This document shows, in pieces, positions 25,628-36,454 of a stretch of DNA of 64,000 bases. The notes under the pieces are model-generated. The model had not been told where the DNA came from and searched no databases. It was given only the letters and a program-made list of their open reading frames with translations. A program made the position numbers and the translations under genes. Source of the DNA: Murdochiella sp. Marseille-P8839 (lineage in GTDB: Bacteria > Bacillota > Clostridia > Tissierellales > Peptoniphilaceae); the NCBI GenBank assembly GCA_019753405.1, contig JAIKLF010000001.1:190789-254788 (forward strand). The letters run 5' to 3'. Numbering within the stretch: position 1 is the first letter of the stretch; the number at the start of each line of letters is the position of its first letter.

Positions 25628-26386
25628 ATGCAAGAGGAGAAAAGTTTACAAGGCATTGTTTTGCAGGCCTACGACGTGCGCGATTCTTCGCGTATGATCG
25701 ATCTTTTCACCCTGGAACGCGGGAGAGTCTCCGTTCTTGTCCGCGGCGCAAAGAGAAACAAAAGCCGTTTTTTAAATCTTTCCGCTCCGTATGTGGAAGG
25801 TCAGTTTCATCTGGTTTTCGGACGCACCACGAACTACTTGAAGGAAGGCAGCATTACCGATGCGCATCTCGGACTTCGCCGTTCACTGAAACAGCTGACG
25901 ACTGCACGCTTCGGCACGGAAGCTCTCCTTGGCGTACTGATGGACGGTGAAGAACGGGATTTGTTTTTGCTTTTCCAGGCTTTTCTTCGTGCCGTTGAAG
26001 AAGGAGATCCGGCACAACTTTCTCACGGCATCGGGGCCTTTTTGCTCAAACTGTGCAGTTTTTCCGGCTTTCGACCACGTGTATCCACCTGTGTTTACGG
26101 TGGAGAACCGATCGATAGCCACGACGTCTTTTTTGATGCCGAAGCGGGAGGAATGGCCTGTTCGGCTCATGCGCCTTCCGTAGGGGCGGAGGCTCTTTCA
26201 GCTGAGGAATATGCCGCGATCGTCCGTTATCTCCGCCTTCCGCTTCGTGCTATAATGAACGCACGTGACGATTCGTCTGTGGATGCCCGGCGTTTGGCCG
26301 GGGTCTGTTTTCGTTATTATGTAACGCATACCGGCCGCCACACGTTGGGCACCTTATCGATGATGAAAGAGCTCCGTCTTCTGTAA
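25628..26386 (+). CDS. recO: DNA repair protein RecO
   Basis: A 252-residue recombination mediator of the RecFOR pathway, loading RecA on gapped DNA. Seen are the N-terminal OB fold (GIVLQAYDVRDSSRMIDLFTLERGRVSVLVRGAKR) and the helical part (LKLCSFSGFRPRVSTCVYGGEPI). The zinc finger usual in RecO appears degenerate, with only one Cys in STCVYGG and a second at ACSAH. ATG follows GGAGGAACCT; the 82-base gap after ybeY-era holds no gene. Location before glyQ matches the Bacillus order. Confidence 0.92.
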   Translation: MQEEKSLQGIVLQAYDVRDSSRMIDLFTLERGRVSVLVRGAKRNKSRFLNLSAPYVEGQFHLVFGRTTNYLKEGSITDAHLGLRRSLKQLTTARFGTEALLGVLMDGEERDLFLLFQAFLRAVEEGDPAQLSHGIGAFLLKLCSFSGFRPRVSTCVYGGEPIDSHDVFFDAEAGGMACSAHAPSVGAEALSAEEYAAIVRYLRLPLRAIMNARDDSSVDARRLAGVCFRYYVTHTGRHTLGTLSMMKELRLL

Positions 26387-26451
26387 AGAAGAACGACAGG
26401 CGACGGTCAAAAAGAACGCTGCCCGCTCGCATGGGGAGCGAAGGAGGTTGA

Positions 26452-27387
26452 ATGAATCTACAGGAAATGTTATCAACCCTTACGGCCTACTGGTCTAAAC
26501 AGGGATGTACCGTTTTGGAACCGTATGATACGGAAAAAGGTGCCGGAACGATGAACCCGAACACGTTTTTGCGTGCGCTCGGCCCCGAACCGTGGAAGGT
26601 CGTCTATGTGGAACCGTCGCGTCGCCCGGCGGACGGGCGTTACGGCGAAAATCCGAATCGCCTGTATCAGCATCATCAGCTGCAAATCATTCTCAAGCCT
26701 TCTCCGGACAATATTCAGGACCTTTATTTGGATAGCTTGAAAACCATCGGCATTGATCCGCTGGAACACGATATCCGCTTTGTTGAAGACAACTGGGAAT
26801 CGCCGACCCTCGGCGCCTGGGGCGTAGGCTGGGAAGTCTGGCTTGACGGCATGGAAATCACACAGTTCACCTATTTTCAGCAGGTGGGCGGCGTGACGCT
26901 CAATCCCGAGGCGGGCGAAATTACGATGGGACTGGAACGCATCGCGATGTATATTCAGGGCGTAGACAATGTCTTCGACCTGCAATGGAATGAGCAGTTG
27001 CGTTACGGCGATATTTTCCATCAGCAGGAATACGAAAATTCAAAATATTCGTTTGAAACGGCGGATGTCGCGATGTTGCATACGCTTTTTGATCTGTACG
27101 AAAAAGAAGCTGAACGACAGATCGAAGAAAAACTGGTTTTCCCGGCCTATGATTATGCGCTCAAGTGCTCCCATACGTTCAATCTTTTGGATGCACGCGG
27201 TGCCATCGCCGTTTCGGAACGCAGCCACTACATTGCGCGCGTGCGTGATCTGGCGCGCGATGTCGCAAAATGTTACCTGGAAAAACGCGAAGAGATGGGT
27301 TTTCCGCTTTTGCCTGCCGAGGCGAAGAACGAAAATCCGAAACGCCCCTTAAAGCAAGCAAAAGAGGAAGAGGAGAAGCGGGCATGA
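26452..27387 (+). CDS. glyQ: Glycyl-tRNA synthetase alpha subunit
   Basis: The catalytic class II subunit of the alpha2beta2 enzyme. At 311 residues it has the normal length plus a Lys-rich tail. The family pattern [31 protein letters not shown], the motif [19 protein letters not shown] and [19 protein letters not shown] are all intact. ATG follows AAGGAGGTTGA. The stop overlaps the glyS start (ATGA). No T-box was seen in the 65-base gap upstream. Confidence 0.97.
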   Translation: MNLQEMLSTLTAYWSKQGCTVLEPYDTEKGAGTMNPNTFLRALGPEPWKVVYVEPSRRPADGRYGENPNRLYQHHQLQIILKPSPDNIQDLYLDSLKTIGIDPLEHDIRFVEDNWESPTLGAWGVGWEVWLDGMEITQFTYFQQVGGVTLNPEAGEITMGLERIAMYIQGVDNVFDLQWNEQLRYGDIFHQQEYENSKYSFETADVAMLHTLFDLYEKEAERQIEEKLVFPAYDYALKCSHTFNLLDARGAIAVSERSHYIARVRDLARDVAKCYLEKREEMGFPLLPAEAKNENPKRPLKQAKEEEEKRA

Positions 27388-29459
27388 CTACGTATCTATT
27401 GGAATTAGGCGTGGAGGAATTTCCTTCCCGTTATATGGCTTCCACGAAACAACAGCTCAAGCAGAACGTTTTAGACGGCTTGGCTGACGCCGGACTTTCT
27501 GTTTCAAATGCACGCGTACAGGCTACTCCCCGTCGTTTTGCTCTCTGGCTGGAAGAGATCAACGCACAGGAAGGTGCAGGCGAGGAAGTCGTGCGCGGTC
27601 CGTCCAAACAGGCGGCCTTTGACGGCGAGGGACAACCGACAAAAGCGTTGCTGGGCTTTTTGCGCGCCAAGGGCGTGTCGCTTGAAGATACGTTTATTGA
27701 AGACAACGGAAAAAGTGAGTATGTCTTTGCCCGGCTGAAGAAGGAAGCCGTGTCCATAGAAAAAACTTTGCCGGGAATTATTGCGGAGGCAATACGAAAA
27801 ATTTCCAATCCCCGTGCCATGCGTTGGGGAGGCAAAAACTTACGCTTCCTTCGCCCTATTCGCTGGATCGTATCGATCCTGGAAGATCAGGTGCTGCCCA
27901 TCGATCTGGAAGGCATTCCCGTGGGCAACCGTACAAACGGCCATCGCTTTCTAGGAGAAAAGAATTTTGTCATTCGTGATGTGCATTCCTATGAAGCGCA
28001 ATTGGAAGAAAATTATGTGCTCATCGACGAAAACAAGCGTCGAGATGTCATTCTGCGCGGCCTGAATCGCCTTGCCCGGGAAAAGGGCGGCGTGCCCATG
28101 CACAACGAAGAATTGCTGGAAGAAGTCGTCAATATCGTGGAATATCCGACGGTATTTTTGGGCGACGTACCGCGTGAGTATCTGACGCTTCCACCGGAAG
28201 TGATTATCACGCCGATGATGGATCACCAGCGCTATTTTCCGGTCGTGGATGACGATAATCACCTTTTGCCCTATTTTCTCTCCGTGCGAAACGGAAACGA
28301 CAAAGGCCTGCAAAATGTCATCGAAGGAAATCGAAAGGTGCTCATTCCACGTCTGGAAGACGCTAAATTCTTCTATCACCAGGATCAGGCACATCCACTG
28401 GAGGAACTCGTTCCGAAATTGGATGAACTGGTATTCCATGAACAGCTGGGCACCATGCGCGAGAAAACCGAACGCCTGGAATCGCTCGGCGTTTCGCTTG
28501 CAAAACTTCTGGTTTGCGGGCCGTCCATCCAGCAAAACATTGCACGTGCAGCGCATCTGTGTAAAGCGGACTTAGTCACCAAAATGGTGGTGGAATTTAC
28601 GGAACTTCAGGGAACAATGGGGCGTATCTACGCCACGGAAGATGGCGAGGTGCCGGCGGTTGCGCAGGCGATTGAAGAACATTATCTGCCGCGTCAGTCG
28701 GGCGGTGCTCTTCCGCAGACCACAGCAGGCATGGTGCTTTCGCTTGCCGATAAACTGGATACGCTGGCCGGACTCTTTGCGATAGATATCAATGTCACCG
28801 GCTCACAGGATCCCTTCGGTTTGCGTCGTGCGGTGATCGGCATATTGGACATTGTGCAGAAGCATTCGTTGCACCTGCCGTTAAAGGAAGTCCTTCGTGA
28901 CGCGCTTCTGCTGTACGTGGAACAGAAGGGACTGGTTTTCGATTATGACGATGTGCTGTCCCGTGTGAGTGACTTTTTCCGCGGACGCTTGCGCACCAGA
29001 ATGCAGGAACAAGGTATTCGCTATGATGTGGCGGATGCGGTTCTCGCCATCGAGGATGACGATTATTTACGTTTAATGCAAAAGGCGGCGGCCGTACAGG
29101 CGTTAACGGAGCAGGATACGGATAACGAGCTCATTACGGGCTTTGTTCGCATCGAAAGCATGGCGGAGCATGCCGAGTCGACCGCGGTGGATGTTGATCG
29201 TTTACAAGCGGAAGATCAGGACATGTTGGCCTCGCTTTCCCGTGCGGAAACGATTCGTGAGGAATTGCATAAAGATCATTACGAAGAGGCTTTGGCCCTT
29301 CTTCGCAACTGGATGCCTATCATTCACGAGTATCTTGACCGCACGATGATTTTGGTCGACGACGAGGCCCTTAAGGCATCGCGCTTGGGCATGCTCGCCC
29401 AAGTCAACGCCCTGATTCAGGAGATATTGATTCCGCATCGCATTGTGCGTGAAGCGTAA
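27384..29459 (+). CDS. glyS: Glycyl-tRNA synthetase beta subunit
   Basis: The 691-residue tRNA-binding subunit. It has [14 protein letters not shown] at the N-terminus, [28 protein letters not shown], an HD-like part with [28 protein letters not shown], and the C-terminal anticodon-binding DALR-like region. The start ATG 27384 overlaps the glyQ stop; a longer frame exists upstream in the glyQ sequence but is not family-like. The last codons overlap a short triple repeat. Confidence 0.96.
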   Translation: MTTYLLELGVEEFPSRYMASTKQQLKQNVLDGLADAGLSVSNARVQATPRRFALWLEEINAQEGAGEEVVRGPSKQAAFDGEGQPTKALLGFLRAKGVSLEDTFIEDNGKSEYVFARLKKEAVSIEKTLPGIIAEAIRKISNPRAMRWGGKNLRFLRPIRWIVSILEDQVLPIDLEGIPVGNRTNGHRFLGEKNFVIRDVHSYEAQLEENYVLIDENKRRDVILRGLNRLAREKGGVPMHNEELLEEVVNIVEYPTVFLGDVPREYLTLPPEVIITPMMDHQRYFPVVDDDNHLLPYFLSVRNGNDKGLQNVIEGNRKVLIPRLEDAKFFYHQDQAHPLEELVPKLDELVFHEQLGTMREKTERLESLGVSLAKLLVCGPSIQQNIARAAHLCKADLVTKMVVEFTELQGTMGRIYATEDGEVPAVAQAIEEHYLPRQSGGALPQTTAGMVLSLADKLDTLAGLFAIDINVTGSQDPFGLRRAVIGILDIVQKHSLHLPLKEVLRDALLLYVEQKGLVFDYDDVLSRVSDFFRGRLRTRMQEQGIRYDVADAVLAIEDDDYLRLMQKAAAVQALTEQDTDNELITGFVRIESMAEHAESTAVDVDRLQAEDQDMLASLSRAETIREELHKDHYEEALALLRNWMPIIHEYLDRTMILVDDEALKASRLGMLAQVNALIQEILIPHRIVREA

Positions 29460-29489
29460 TCGGGAAGCGTAATCCGGAAGCGTAATTGC
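29451..29489 (+). repeat. Three tandem 13-base repeats across the glyS stop codon
   Basis: GAAGCGTAATCGG is repeated nearly exactly three times, starting at 29451, 29464 and 29477; the first copy contains the glyS stop TAA. Slippage duplication is the likely origin. Confidence 0.8.
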
Positions 29490-29575
29490 GGAAAATCGCC
29501 GCTTGTAAGGCAAAGCGGTGTCGCCATACCTACGGAACAAAATAGCATGCTTTTTCGTAGAGAAAGGAGGAGGCC

Positions 29576-30598
29576 ATGCTGCGTGAACAGACGGAAAAAT
29601 GGGAAAACGAGTGGCTTTCTCCCTATGCAGCACACGTGAACGCCACACGAGGAAGAGAGCGGGAGGAAGAGGAAGATCCCATTCGTACGGCGTATCAGCG
29701 TGATCGCGATCGCATATTGCATTCCAAGTGCTTTCGCCGTCTTAAACACAAAACTCAGGTGTTCATTGCGCCGGAAGGCGATCATTACCGTACACGCCTG
29801 ACGCACACCTTAGAGGTCAGTCAGATTGCGCGTACGATGGCACGTGCGCTTCGCCTGAATGAAGACTTGATTGAAGCCATGGCCATGGGGCACGATGTCG
29901 GCCACACGCCGTTCGGGCATGCGGGCGAGAAGATTTTACAGATGCTGGATCCCGGCTTTCATCATGCAAAGCAATCGGTGCGCGTTTTGCGTTTATTGGA
30001 AAATCGACGCGATCATGCCGTTCCGGGTTTGAATTTGACCTGGGAAGTGCTGGACGGAATTGAACATCACAGCGGCGAGCAACAGGCAGCAACACTGGAA
30101 GGCCGACTGCTGAAATTTGCCGATCGCATCGCTTATGTCAATCACGATATTGACGACTCGTTACGCGCCGGGGTACTGACGATGGCCGACTTGCCGAAAG
30201 AGAGTATTGCCGTTTTGGGGGATACGCATTCGGGACGAATCAGCACCATGGTGAGTGCCATAATCGAAGCGAGTCTGGATCAGCCGGACATTATCATGGA
30301 ACCGTCGGTTTATGAGGCTTCCAAGAATTTGCGTACCTTCATGTTCCGGGAAGTCTATACGAATGAAATGGTGAAGGGCGAGAACGCGAAACTGGAACAC
30401 ATCATGACGGACCTTCTGGAGTATCTGGTGGCCAATCCGGACGTTATGCCGCAGGACCATCGCGGTCTCTATGTGCACACCGAGGACGAAGGAAATATTC
30501 GTCGACAGGCCATCGATTACATCGCGGGCATGACGGATGATTTTCTCATTCGCACTTACCGCAATCTGTTTATTCCCAAGGCGTGGTCGATTCTGTAG
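29576..30598 (+). CDS. dgt: dGTP triphosphohydrolase-like HD protein
   Basis: A 340-residue HD-superfamily protein of the deoxyguanosinetriphosphate triphosphohydrolase-like family, expected to remove triphosphate from dNTPs. DPIRTAYQRDRDRILHSKCFRRL, the first His in RTRLTHTLEVSQIARTMAR, the HD pair GHDVGHTPFGHAGE, and the later NHDIDD are all visible. ATG follows GAAAGGAGGAGGCC. In Firmicutes this gene commonly precedes dnaG, as it does here. Confidence 0.94.
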   Translation: MLREQTEKWENEWLSPYAAHVNATRGREREEEEDPIRTAYQRDRDRILHSKCFRRLKHKTQVFIAPEGDHYRTRLTHTLEVSQIARTMARALRLNEDLIEAMAMGHDVGHTPFGHAGEKILQMLDPGFHHAKQSVRVLRLLENRRDHAVPGLNLTWEVLDGIEHHSGEQQAATLEGRLLKFADRIAYVNHDIDDSLRAGVLTMADLPKESIAVLGDTHSGRISTMVSAIIEASLDQPDIIMEPSVYEASKNLRTFMFREVYTNEMVKGENAKLEHIMTDLLEYLVANPDVMPQDHRGLYVHTEDEGNIRRQAIDYIAGMTDDFLIRTYRNLFIPKAWSIL

Positions 30599-30683
30599 TT
30601 GCTGGCACACGCAAGGAATGCGGTTGGAAAGCGGACAGAGAGACAGTAGAAAAAAGAAACCGATATCGGCGAGGGGGAGGGGT

Positions 30684-32603
30684 ATGCGCATTTCCGATCA
30701 AACCATTCAGCAGGTGCGCGATGCGATCGACATCGAAGAGCTTGTCGCAAGCTATGTGACCCTGAAACCGGCCGGCAAACAGAAGAAGGCATGTTGTCCG
30801 TTCCATCAGGAAAAAACGCCTTCTTTTTTTATCCGTCCGGAACGCGGAACGTACAAGTGTTTCGGTTGCGGTGAATCCGGTGACGGGATTACCTTTTTGA
30901 TGAAAATGGAGCACCTCGAGTTTCAGGAAGCCGTTTTAGCTCTGGCCGAGCGCTATCACATTCCCGTGGAAGCGGATCGTCCGGAAGACTCGCGTAAGCG
31001 CATGATGCGTGATTTGTACTATCGCATAAACGAAGATGCGGCACGCTTTTTTTATAAGAATTTGCTGACCAGTGATGCGGCGCTCAGCTATTTGGCGCGA
31101 CGCGGATTTAAAGCGCAAATTATCAATGACTTTTTTCTCGGCTATGCGGAGCCGAGAGGCAATACGCTTTTACGCCATTTAACCGAGAAAGGGTATCGCG
31201 AAGAGGATTTGTTGGCACTTGGGCTCATCGCGCGATCCAATCGCGGTACCGGATATTACGACAAGTTTCGCGATCGTCTAATGTTTCCGATTGTGTCGAC
31301 GAAAGACAAGATTATCGGCTTTGGAGGACGAGCGATCGGTGATGGCAAACCGAAATACCTGAATTCGCCGGATTCGGAAATTTTTCATAAAGGCGAACAC
31401 CTCTATCATCTACAGCAAGTACGTAAAAAACCGAATTCGCGTGAAGTGATCGTGGTGGAAGGCTATATGGATGTGGCCGCCTTATCGTTTCACGGCGTAC
31501 CCAATGCAGTGGCCTCGCTCGGCACTTCGCTTACAGAAGAGCAGGCAAAATTGGTCAAACGCTATGCAGATAAAGTCTATCTTTGCTATGATGGTGACTC
31601 CGCCGGCATTCGTGCGGCGCGCCGTGCTATTGATGTATTTCAACATGCCGACGTTTCGCCCAAGCTGGTCGTCCTTCCGGAAGGGAAGGATCCCGATGAC
31701 GTGGTGCGCACGGAAGGTGCGGAGGCCTTTCAACATTACCTTTCCCTTTCTCTGGATCCGCTTGATTTTGAATTGAAGCTGCTTACGGCCGGCTATGATC
31801 TGACCGAAACCGCCGGACGTATGGATTTTCTTCCTCGTGCCGTGGATTTTTTAGCCGGGATCGAAAAACAAACACTTCGGGACGTCATGGCCCAGCAAGT
31901 AGCGGATCTTGCCGAGGTGAATGTGGACAGCGTCCAGCATGACGCGGAAAAGCGTAGGGAAGAACTCCTGGCGAAGCAAAGGGAAAGAGAACGGCACGAG
32001 GGCGAAAGAGGGCACGCTTTTACGGTGGATAATTGGGATGCGCCGGACCGCCCGTCGTATTACTACGCAGATGATGAAGATGAGCAACCGATGAGCAGCG
32101 ATGCGGAATATGCGACAGAGCATGAGAGCAGAAGCGACAGTTTGGGTATGTATTCCGACAGAAGCATGGCACAGGAACGTTTTCGTCTTGAACGGGAGAT
32201 GGTGCGGCTTATTCGTGGTGATCGTCAATGCGATGGCGTCTTATCGGCAGAGCAGGATTTTATTGAAAATCCGGGATTGAAGCAATTGCTCATGACCGTG
32301 CGTCATCTGCGTAAGGTGGGTATTTCTCCGCAACAGGATTGGCTAACGGAGTCGGATTTAACCGACGAAGCAAGAGAGATTGCCGAATCGCTCGACCGTG
32401 AGAATTTACCGGTAACGGTTGCTATGGCCGAGGAGCTGAGAGAACGGATTGCACGTTTTCGCCTGCGAGAGCGCAAGGCACAGCTTCTTTACGCTATGCA
32501 TCATCCGCAGCAGGCGGAAAATACCGTGTCGCAAAGTGCATTGTTAAAAGAACTGCAGGAGATTGAACAACGCCTGCGTGCGCCTGGGGGAGGGCTTAGA
32601 TGA
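30684..32603 (+). CDS. dnaG: DNA primase
   Basis: Makes RNA primers for replication. The 639 residues comprise an N-terminal zinc ribbon ([19 protein letters not shown]), the catalytic core with TOPRIM motifs ([21 protein letters not shown]) near residues 262-325, and a C-terminal DnaB-interacting helical domain. Between core and C-domain is an acidic Asp/Glu/Ser-rich linker around residues 430-490. ATG 30684 follows GGGGGAGGGG; a longer frame upstream lies inside the dgt end and is not used. The stop overlaps the rpoD start, so the macromolecular-synthesis operon dnaG-rpoD is preserved. Confidence 0.96.
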   Translation: MRISDQTIQQVRDAIDIEELVASYVTLKPAGKQKKACCPFHQEKTPSFFIRPERGTYKCFGCGESGDGITFLMKMEHLEFQEAVLALAERYHIPVEADRPEDSRKRMMRDLYYRINEDAARFFYKNLLTSDAALSYLARRGFKAQIINDFFLGYAEPRGNTLLRHLTEKGYREEDLLALGLIARSNRGTGYYDKFRDRLMFPIVSTKDKIIGFGGRAIGDGKPKYLNSPDSEIFHKGEHLYHLQQVRKKPNSREVIVVEGYMDVAALSFHGVPNAVASLGTSLTEEQAKLVKRYADKVYLCYDGDSAGIRAARRAIDVFQHADVSPKLVVLPEGKDPDDVVRTEGAEAFQHYLSLSLDPLDFELKLLTAGYDLTETAGRMDFLPRAVDFLAGIEKQTLRDVMAQQVADLAEVNVDSVQHDAEKRREELLAKQRERERHEGERGHAFTVDNWDAPDRPSYYYADDEDEQPMSSDAEYATEHESRSDSLGMYSDRSMAQERFRLEREMVRLIRGDRQCDGVLSAEQDFIENPGLKQLLMTVRHLRKVGISPQQDWLTESDLTDEAREIAESLDRENLPVTVAMAEELRERIARFRLRERKAQLLYAMHHPQQAENTVSQSALLKELQEIEQRLRAPGGGLR

Positions 32604-34678
32604 CGGATCGAAAAGATCGACCGAAGGACGACAGTCTGGACATCGAAGAGATAAAGCAGGATATCGTGGAAGAGTTGCGCAAAATCGCTTCCGCTCAGCA
32701 TGACCGCTTTCACCGGGACGATTGGGAAAATCTGGAGCATGTGGAACAGCTAAGCGATGAAGATCGCCGTGATATCTTACAGATTTTGGCCGATGACGGC
32801 ATTACCATGGCGGAAACGGTTCGCACGGAGGGGATTGAAGAAGATGAAGATGAGGGTGAACTCCTTGATGATGAGGAGGAAGAATCCTCGTTAAGCGATT
32901 TAGATGCTCTCTCCGAACTCAGTGTGAATTTTGAGGAGACGAAAGAAGAACCGGAAGCGGAATTAAGCGATCAGGAAATGCTGCAGAACATCGCGGTGGA
33001 TGATCCGGTCAAAATGTATTTGAAAGAGATCGGACGTGTTTCGCTTCTTACGGCGGATGAAGAGGTGCTTCTTGCCCGTCGTATGGAGTCGGCGGAAACA
33101 GCGGCAAAAGTGCTGCGTGGAGAAAAGCCGACTCTGCGTGAAGAAATTGAGATTGCAAAAGAGTCGCTTAACAATACGCAAGCGGCCATGCTTTTGGATT
33201 TAATGGCAACCAAGGATGCGAAAAAGCGTTTTTTGACCGCTCAGGCCAGAGAGTACAGTGCGTTTCGTCGTTTATTGGCGATCGTTCTTTCCCCGGAAAA
33301 TGTCATGGTGACGGAAGAAGACGAGGAATATCATGCCGTTAAGATTGCCGCACACGTGGAACGCTATATTCGCCGTCGCTTGAGCCGTATGCGCCTGACT
33401 CGCGATGAAGCGTGTGAACTTTCGTTTTGCGTTGAGATTCAGCAGGCTTTGGTTGCCTCCGTTTTGACGCCGAAGGATTTGACGGTGAAGCAGAAAAATT
33501 GGAAGGCCATTGCGCTGGAGAACGAAGAGCGTATTCTGCACGCCATCGACCAACTCTATAAAAAGAACAATGAAACCGAAGAATCGTCGGAAACGCTGTT
33601 GGACTTGGCTGAAGCATATCAGATGAAACCTTTTACGACGGAAGAGACCATTCCGGGCGAACTTCGGCGTGAACTTTTTGAGCGCAACACCATCGTCGAT
33701 AAGCTCAATATGACCTTGCGAAAGCGCCAGCCCAAGGATGCCTTAACCGAGAAGGAAGCCGAAAATTACGCCATTCTGCTTGAAGCGTTACAAGCCATCA
33801 ATAAGCGCATGGCACATTATAAAAATGATTTTGCACCAGAACGTGAGAAGTTGGAAGCGCTTTTGATTAAGACGGAACCGGCCGGCCGTATTTTGGTCGG
33901 GATGCCGCTCTCCGAGGAAAATGAGAAGCAACTCAAGCACGATATCCGCGTGGGGTCCATGGCGAAACAGCGCTTGGCGGAGACGAACCTTCGTTTGGTG
34001 GTTTCCATTGCCAAACGCTATGTCGGGCGCGGCATGAGCTTTTTGGATCTCATTCAGGAAGGCAATCTCGGTTTAATGAAGGCGGTGGAAAAATTCGACT
34101 ACCATCGTGGCTTTAAATTCTCCACCTATGCCACCTGGTGGATTCGTCAGGCCATCACTCGCGCGATTGCCGATCAGGCGCGTACCATCCGTATCCCCGT
34201 ACACATGGTGGAAACCATTAATAAACTCTCCCGTGCCCAGCGCCAGCTGTTGCAGGAGCTCAATCGCGATCCGACCAATGAAGAAATTGCCGCGGAGATG
34301 AACATTGATGTGGAAAAAGTGCGCATTGTTCGCAAGATTGCGCAGGAGCCCGTCTCTCTGGAGACCCCGATCGGCGAAGAAGAAGATTCGCATCTGGGCG
34401 ACTTTATTGAAGACGACACGGTCATCTCGCCGGATGAGGCCGCAAACTTCATTATGCTCCGCGAGGAGCTCGCCAATATTCTCAGCACGCTCTCTACAAG
34501 AGAGCGCAAGGTGTTGGAGTTGCGCTTCGGCTTAAACGATGGTACACCGCGCACACTGGAAGAAGTGGGTAAGGAATTCAACGTCACACGCGAACGCATT
34601 CGTCAAATTGAAGCGAAGGCCATACGCAAACTCAAACATCCGACGCGAAGCCAAAAGGTGCGCGATTTTCTCGAATAA
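32600..34678 (+). CDS. rpoD: Primary sigma factor with a long inserted region
   Basis: The vegetative sigma factor, 692 residues. The acidic N-terminal region 1.1 (to about 130) is followed by region 1.2 ([17 protein letters not shown]), then an insert of roughly 285 residues, then regions 2-4 from about residue 453: [52 protein letters not shown], and the DNA-binding helix [17 protein letters not shown]. Typical Firmicutes SigA is near 370-400 residues and lacks such an insert; Gram-negative RpoD has one at the same place. The insert is helical and charged with many Glu/Lys. It overlaps the dnaG stop. A large hairpin after the gene is probably its terminator. Confidence 0.96.
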   Translation: MTDRKDRPKDDSLDIEEIKQDIVEELRKIASAQHDRFHRDDWENLEHVEQLSDEDRRDILQILADDGITMAETVRTEGIEEDEDEGELLDDEEEESSLSDLDALSELSVNFEETKEEPEAELSDQEMLQNIAVDDPVKMYLKEIGRVSLLTADEEVLLARRMESAETAAKVLRGEKPTLREEIEIAKESLNNTQAAMLLDLMATKDAKKRFLTAQAREYSAFRRLLAIVLSPENVMVTEEDEEYHAVKIAAHVERYIRRRLSRMRLTRDEACELSFCVEIQQALVASVLTPKDLTVKQKNWKAIALENEERILHAIDQLYKKNNETEESSETLLDLAEAYQMKPFTTEETIPGELRRELFERNTIVDKLNMTLRKRQPKDALTEKEAENYAILLEALQAINKRMAHYKNDFAPEREKLEALLIKTEPAGRILVGMPLSEENEKQLKHDIRVGSMAKQRLAETNLRLVVSIAKRYVGRGMSFLDLIQEGNLGLMKAVEKFDYHRGFKFSTYATWWIRQAITRAIADQARTIRIPVHMVETINKLSRAQRQLLQELNRDPTNEEIAAEMNIDVEKVRIVRKIAQEPVSLETPIGEEEDSHLGDFIEDDTVISPDEAANFIMLREELANILSTLSTRERKVLELRFGLNDGTPRTLEEVGKEFNVTRERIRQIEAKAIRKLKHPTRSQKVRDFLE

Positions 34679-34695
34679 CGAACAAGAGATGAAAG

Positions 34696-34744
34696 AAGCG
34701 CTTTTGCCCGGCAGAACAAGATTGTCCGGCGAAGGCGCTTTTTG
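34696..34744 (+). terminator. Probable terminator after rpoD
   Basis: AAGCGC pairs with GCGCTT, with a weaker inner helix (TTGCCCGG / CCGGCGAA, two mismatches), and is followed by T's. Confidence 0.6.
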
Positions 34745-34797
34745 TATAGGCCATGCGTCTTGTCGATAGGAAAGGATCGCATGGTACAGGAGGCAGT

Positions 34798-35502
34798 ATG
34801 CATCGTCTGCAAACCCTTATTCAGCTTGTTCCGCCTTCTTCCCGTGTGATTGATGTGGGAGCGGATCATGGCTTGGTTTCGCTCGGCTTAGCCAAGCGCG
34901 AAGATATTCAACACGTATTGGCAACCGACATTTCTTCCGCATCTCTTGCTAAACTGAAGCAAGCTTTGCAAAGTGCGGACCCGGCAACGAAACAGAAAAT
35001 CACGCTTCTTGTGACAGATGGACTGCACGATGTGCCTTGGCCGTCGGCCGATACCATATTGATTGCCGGTATGGGCGGTCCACTGATCAAGCGCATTCTA
35101 TGTGGATCCTTCTCCTTTGCCCGAAGCGCCAAGACATGGATACTCTCCCCGCAGAGCGGCATTTCCGACTTTCGGCACTTTTTACAAGCACTCTCCTGTC
35201 GAATTGAAGAAGAATTGGTCGAAGAAGAGGGACAATTTTATCCGCTTTTTTTGGTCTATCCGGGGGAGGCTTGTCCCGAAGGAAGTGGTTATGCACATCC
35301 CTTATCGGCGTTGGAAGCGGAATATGGCCCTGAGCTGCTGCAAAGTCATCATCCCTTGGTGGAAAAGCAGCTTCGACGAGATCAGGCGCATTGGCATCAG
35401 CTCCTTCTTCATCTGGAAGGAAAAACAACGCCGGGTGCTGCGAAACGCCGACAGGAAGCCGAAAGAGCGTTATCTATGCTGGACGGACTATTGTCCCGAT
35501 AA
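34798..35502 (+). CDS. trmK: tRNA (adenine-22-N1) methyltransferase
   Basis: A 234-residue SAM-dependent methyltransferase that modifies A22 of some tRNAs. The SAM motif VIDVGADHGLVSLGLA and TDISSASLAKLKQAL, then DTILIAGMGGPLIKRIL, are diagnostic of TrmK/YqfN. It sits directly after sigA and before nif3, as in Bacillus. ATG 34798 follows CAGGAGGCAGT. An upstream ATG gives 15 more residues that are not family-like. Confidence 0.93.
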   Translation: MHRLQTLIQLVPPSSRVIDVGADHGLVSLGLAKREDIQHVLATDISSASLAKLKQALQSADPATKQKITLLVTDGLHDVPWPSADTILIAGMGGPLIKRILCGSFSFARSAKTWILSPQSGISDFRHFLQALSCRIEEELVEEEGQFYPLFLVYPGEACPEGSGYAHPLSALEAEYGPELLQSHHPLVEKQLRRDQAHWHQLLLHLEGKTTPGAAKRRQEAERALSMLDGLLSR

Positions 35503-35566
35503 TGGCTTTGCATAAACGATAAAAAAAACGAAAATGCCCCAAGGAAAGCGGGAGAAAGGAAATCGG

Positions 35567-36373
35567 ATGGAAATTCAGGCATGGGTTAACGAATGGGAAA
35601 AGCGTGTACCGCTTGTTTTACAGGAACCGTGGGATCACAGTGGAAAACAGTTCGGCCGTTTTGCCCGACCGCTTAGCGGCATTCTCTTTGCATTGGATTT
35701 TTCCGCAGGTGCGCTTAATAAGGCTGTAGAAAACCGAGCGAATTTAATTGTTACGCATCATCCTGTGCTTTTTGAGGGCATTCATGCTCTGCACGAGGAC
35801 GTTCCTCTACAGGATCTCGTGATGCAGGCGCTCGAGCAGAACATCGCGGTATATGCGACGCACACACCGTGGGATTGGGTGGACGGCGGTGTCAATACCG
35901 AAATGGCGGATCGTATCGCCCTTCACCATCGTAGTCCGCTTCGCAAACGGGAAGAAGGTGATCCGCTTTGTGCCTATTCATCCGGGTTCGGTGTATGTGG
36001 AGAAATTGATGCCATGACGCTTGCCTCCTTTGCGCAGTCGCTATCCGTTTCCTTTGCAACGTCTTCCATCGTTTTCTACGGCGATCCCGCATGGACCGTT
36101 TCGCGTGTCGGCATTCTTGGCGGATCCGGTATGGACTTTGCCTCGGATGCGCTTAGGGCGGGTTGTGACGTTTTTGTCACGGCGGACATTAAATATCATG
36201 AGGCGCAATTTGCGGTACAAAACGGCTTGGCGCTGGTGGATCTTGGTCATTATACGGCGGAATTTCCCGCCATGGCTCGTGCTCTTCAACTATCCAGCAC
36301 GTTTGCCACGAACATCGCACAAGAGGTATTTGATGAGCAAGAAAATAAGCGCCACTCCCTCATGGAGGAGTGA
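35567..36373 (+). CDS. Nif3-like dinuclear metal center protein
   Basis: A 268-residue member of the Nif3/YqfO family. Metal-binding histidines are visible in THHPVLFEG and in the C-terminal DLGHYTAEFPAM; the middle holds YATHTPWDWVDGGVN and VFVTADIKYHEAQ. It is the short form without the inserted CutA1-like domain of Bacillus YqfO. ATG 35567 follows GAAAGGAAATCGG. Its function is not established. It closes the conserved region. Confidence 0.9.
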   Translation: MEIQAWVNEWEKRVPLVLQEPWDHSGKQFGRFARPLSGILFALDFSAGALNKAVENRANLIVTHHPVLFEGIHALHEDVPLQDLVMQALEQNIAVYATHTPWDWVDGGVNTEMADRIALHHRSPLRKREEGDPLCAYSSGFGVCGEIDAMTLASFAQSLSVSFATSSIVFYGDPAWTVSRVGILGGSGMDFASDALRAGCDVFVTADIKYHEAQFAVQNGLALVDLGHYTAEFPAMARALQLSSTFATNIAQEVFDEQENKRHSLMEE

Positions 36374-36454
36374 CGCTTAAAGCGTGCGGCTTTCCGACTC
36401 GTTCGATGTTGTGCTCGTCGACAGCCATAGAGAGCCGATCGATTAGCAGAGAGG

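Noticed and set aside
36340-36385. Terminator at the end of nif3
   Set aside because: There is a hairpin (CACTCC...GGAGTG with flanks) but it overlaps the coding end and has no T run.
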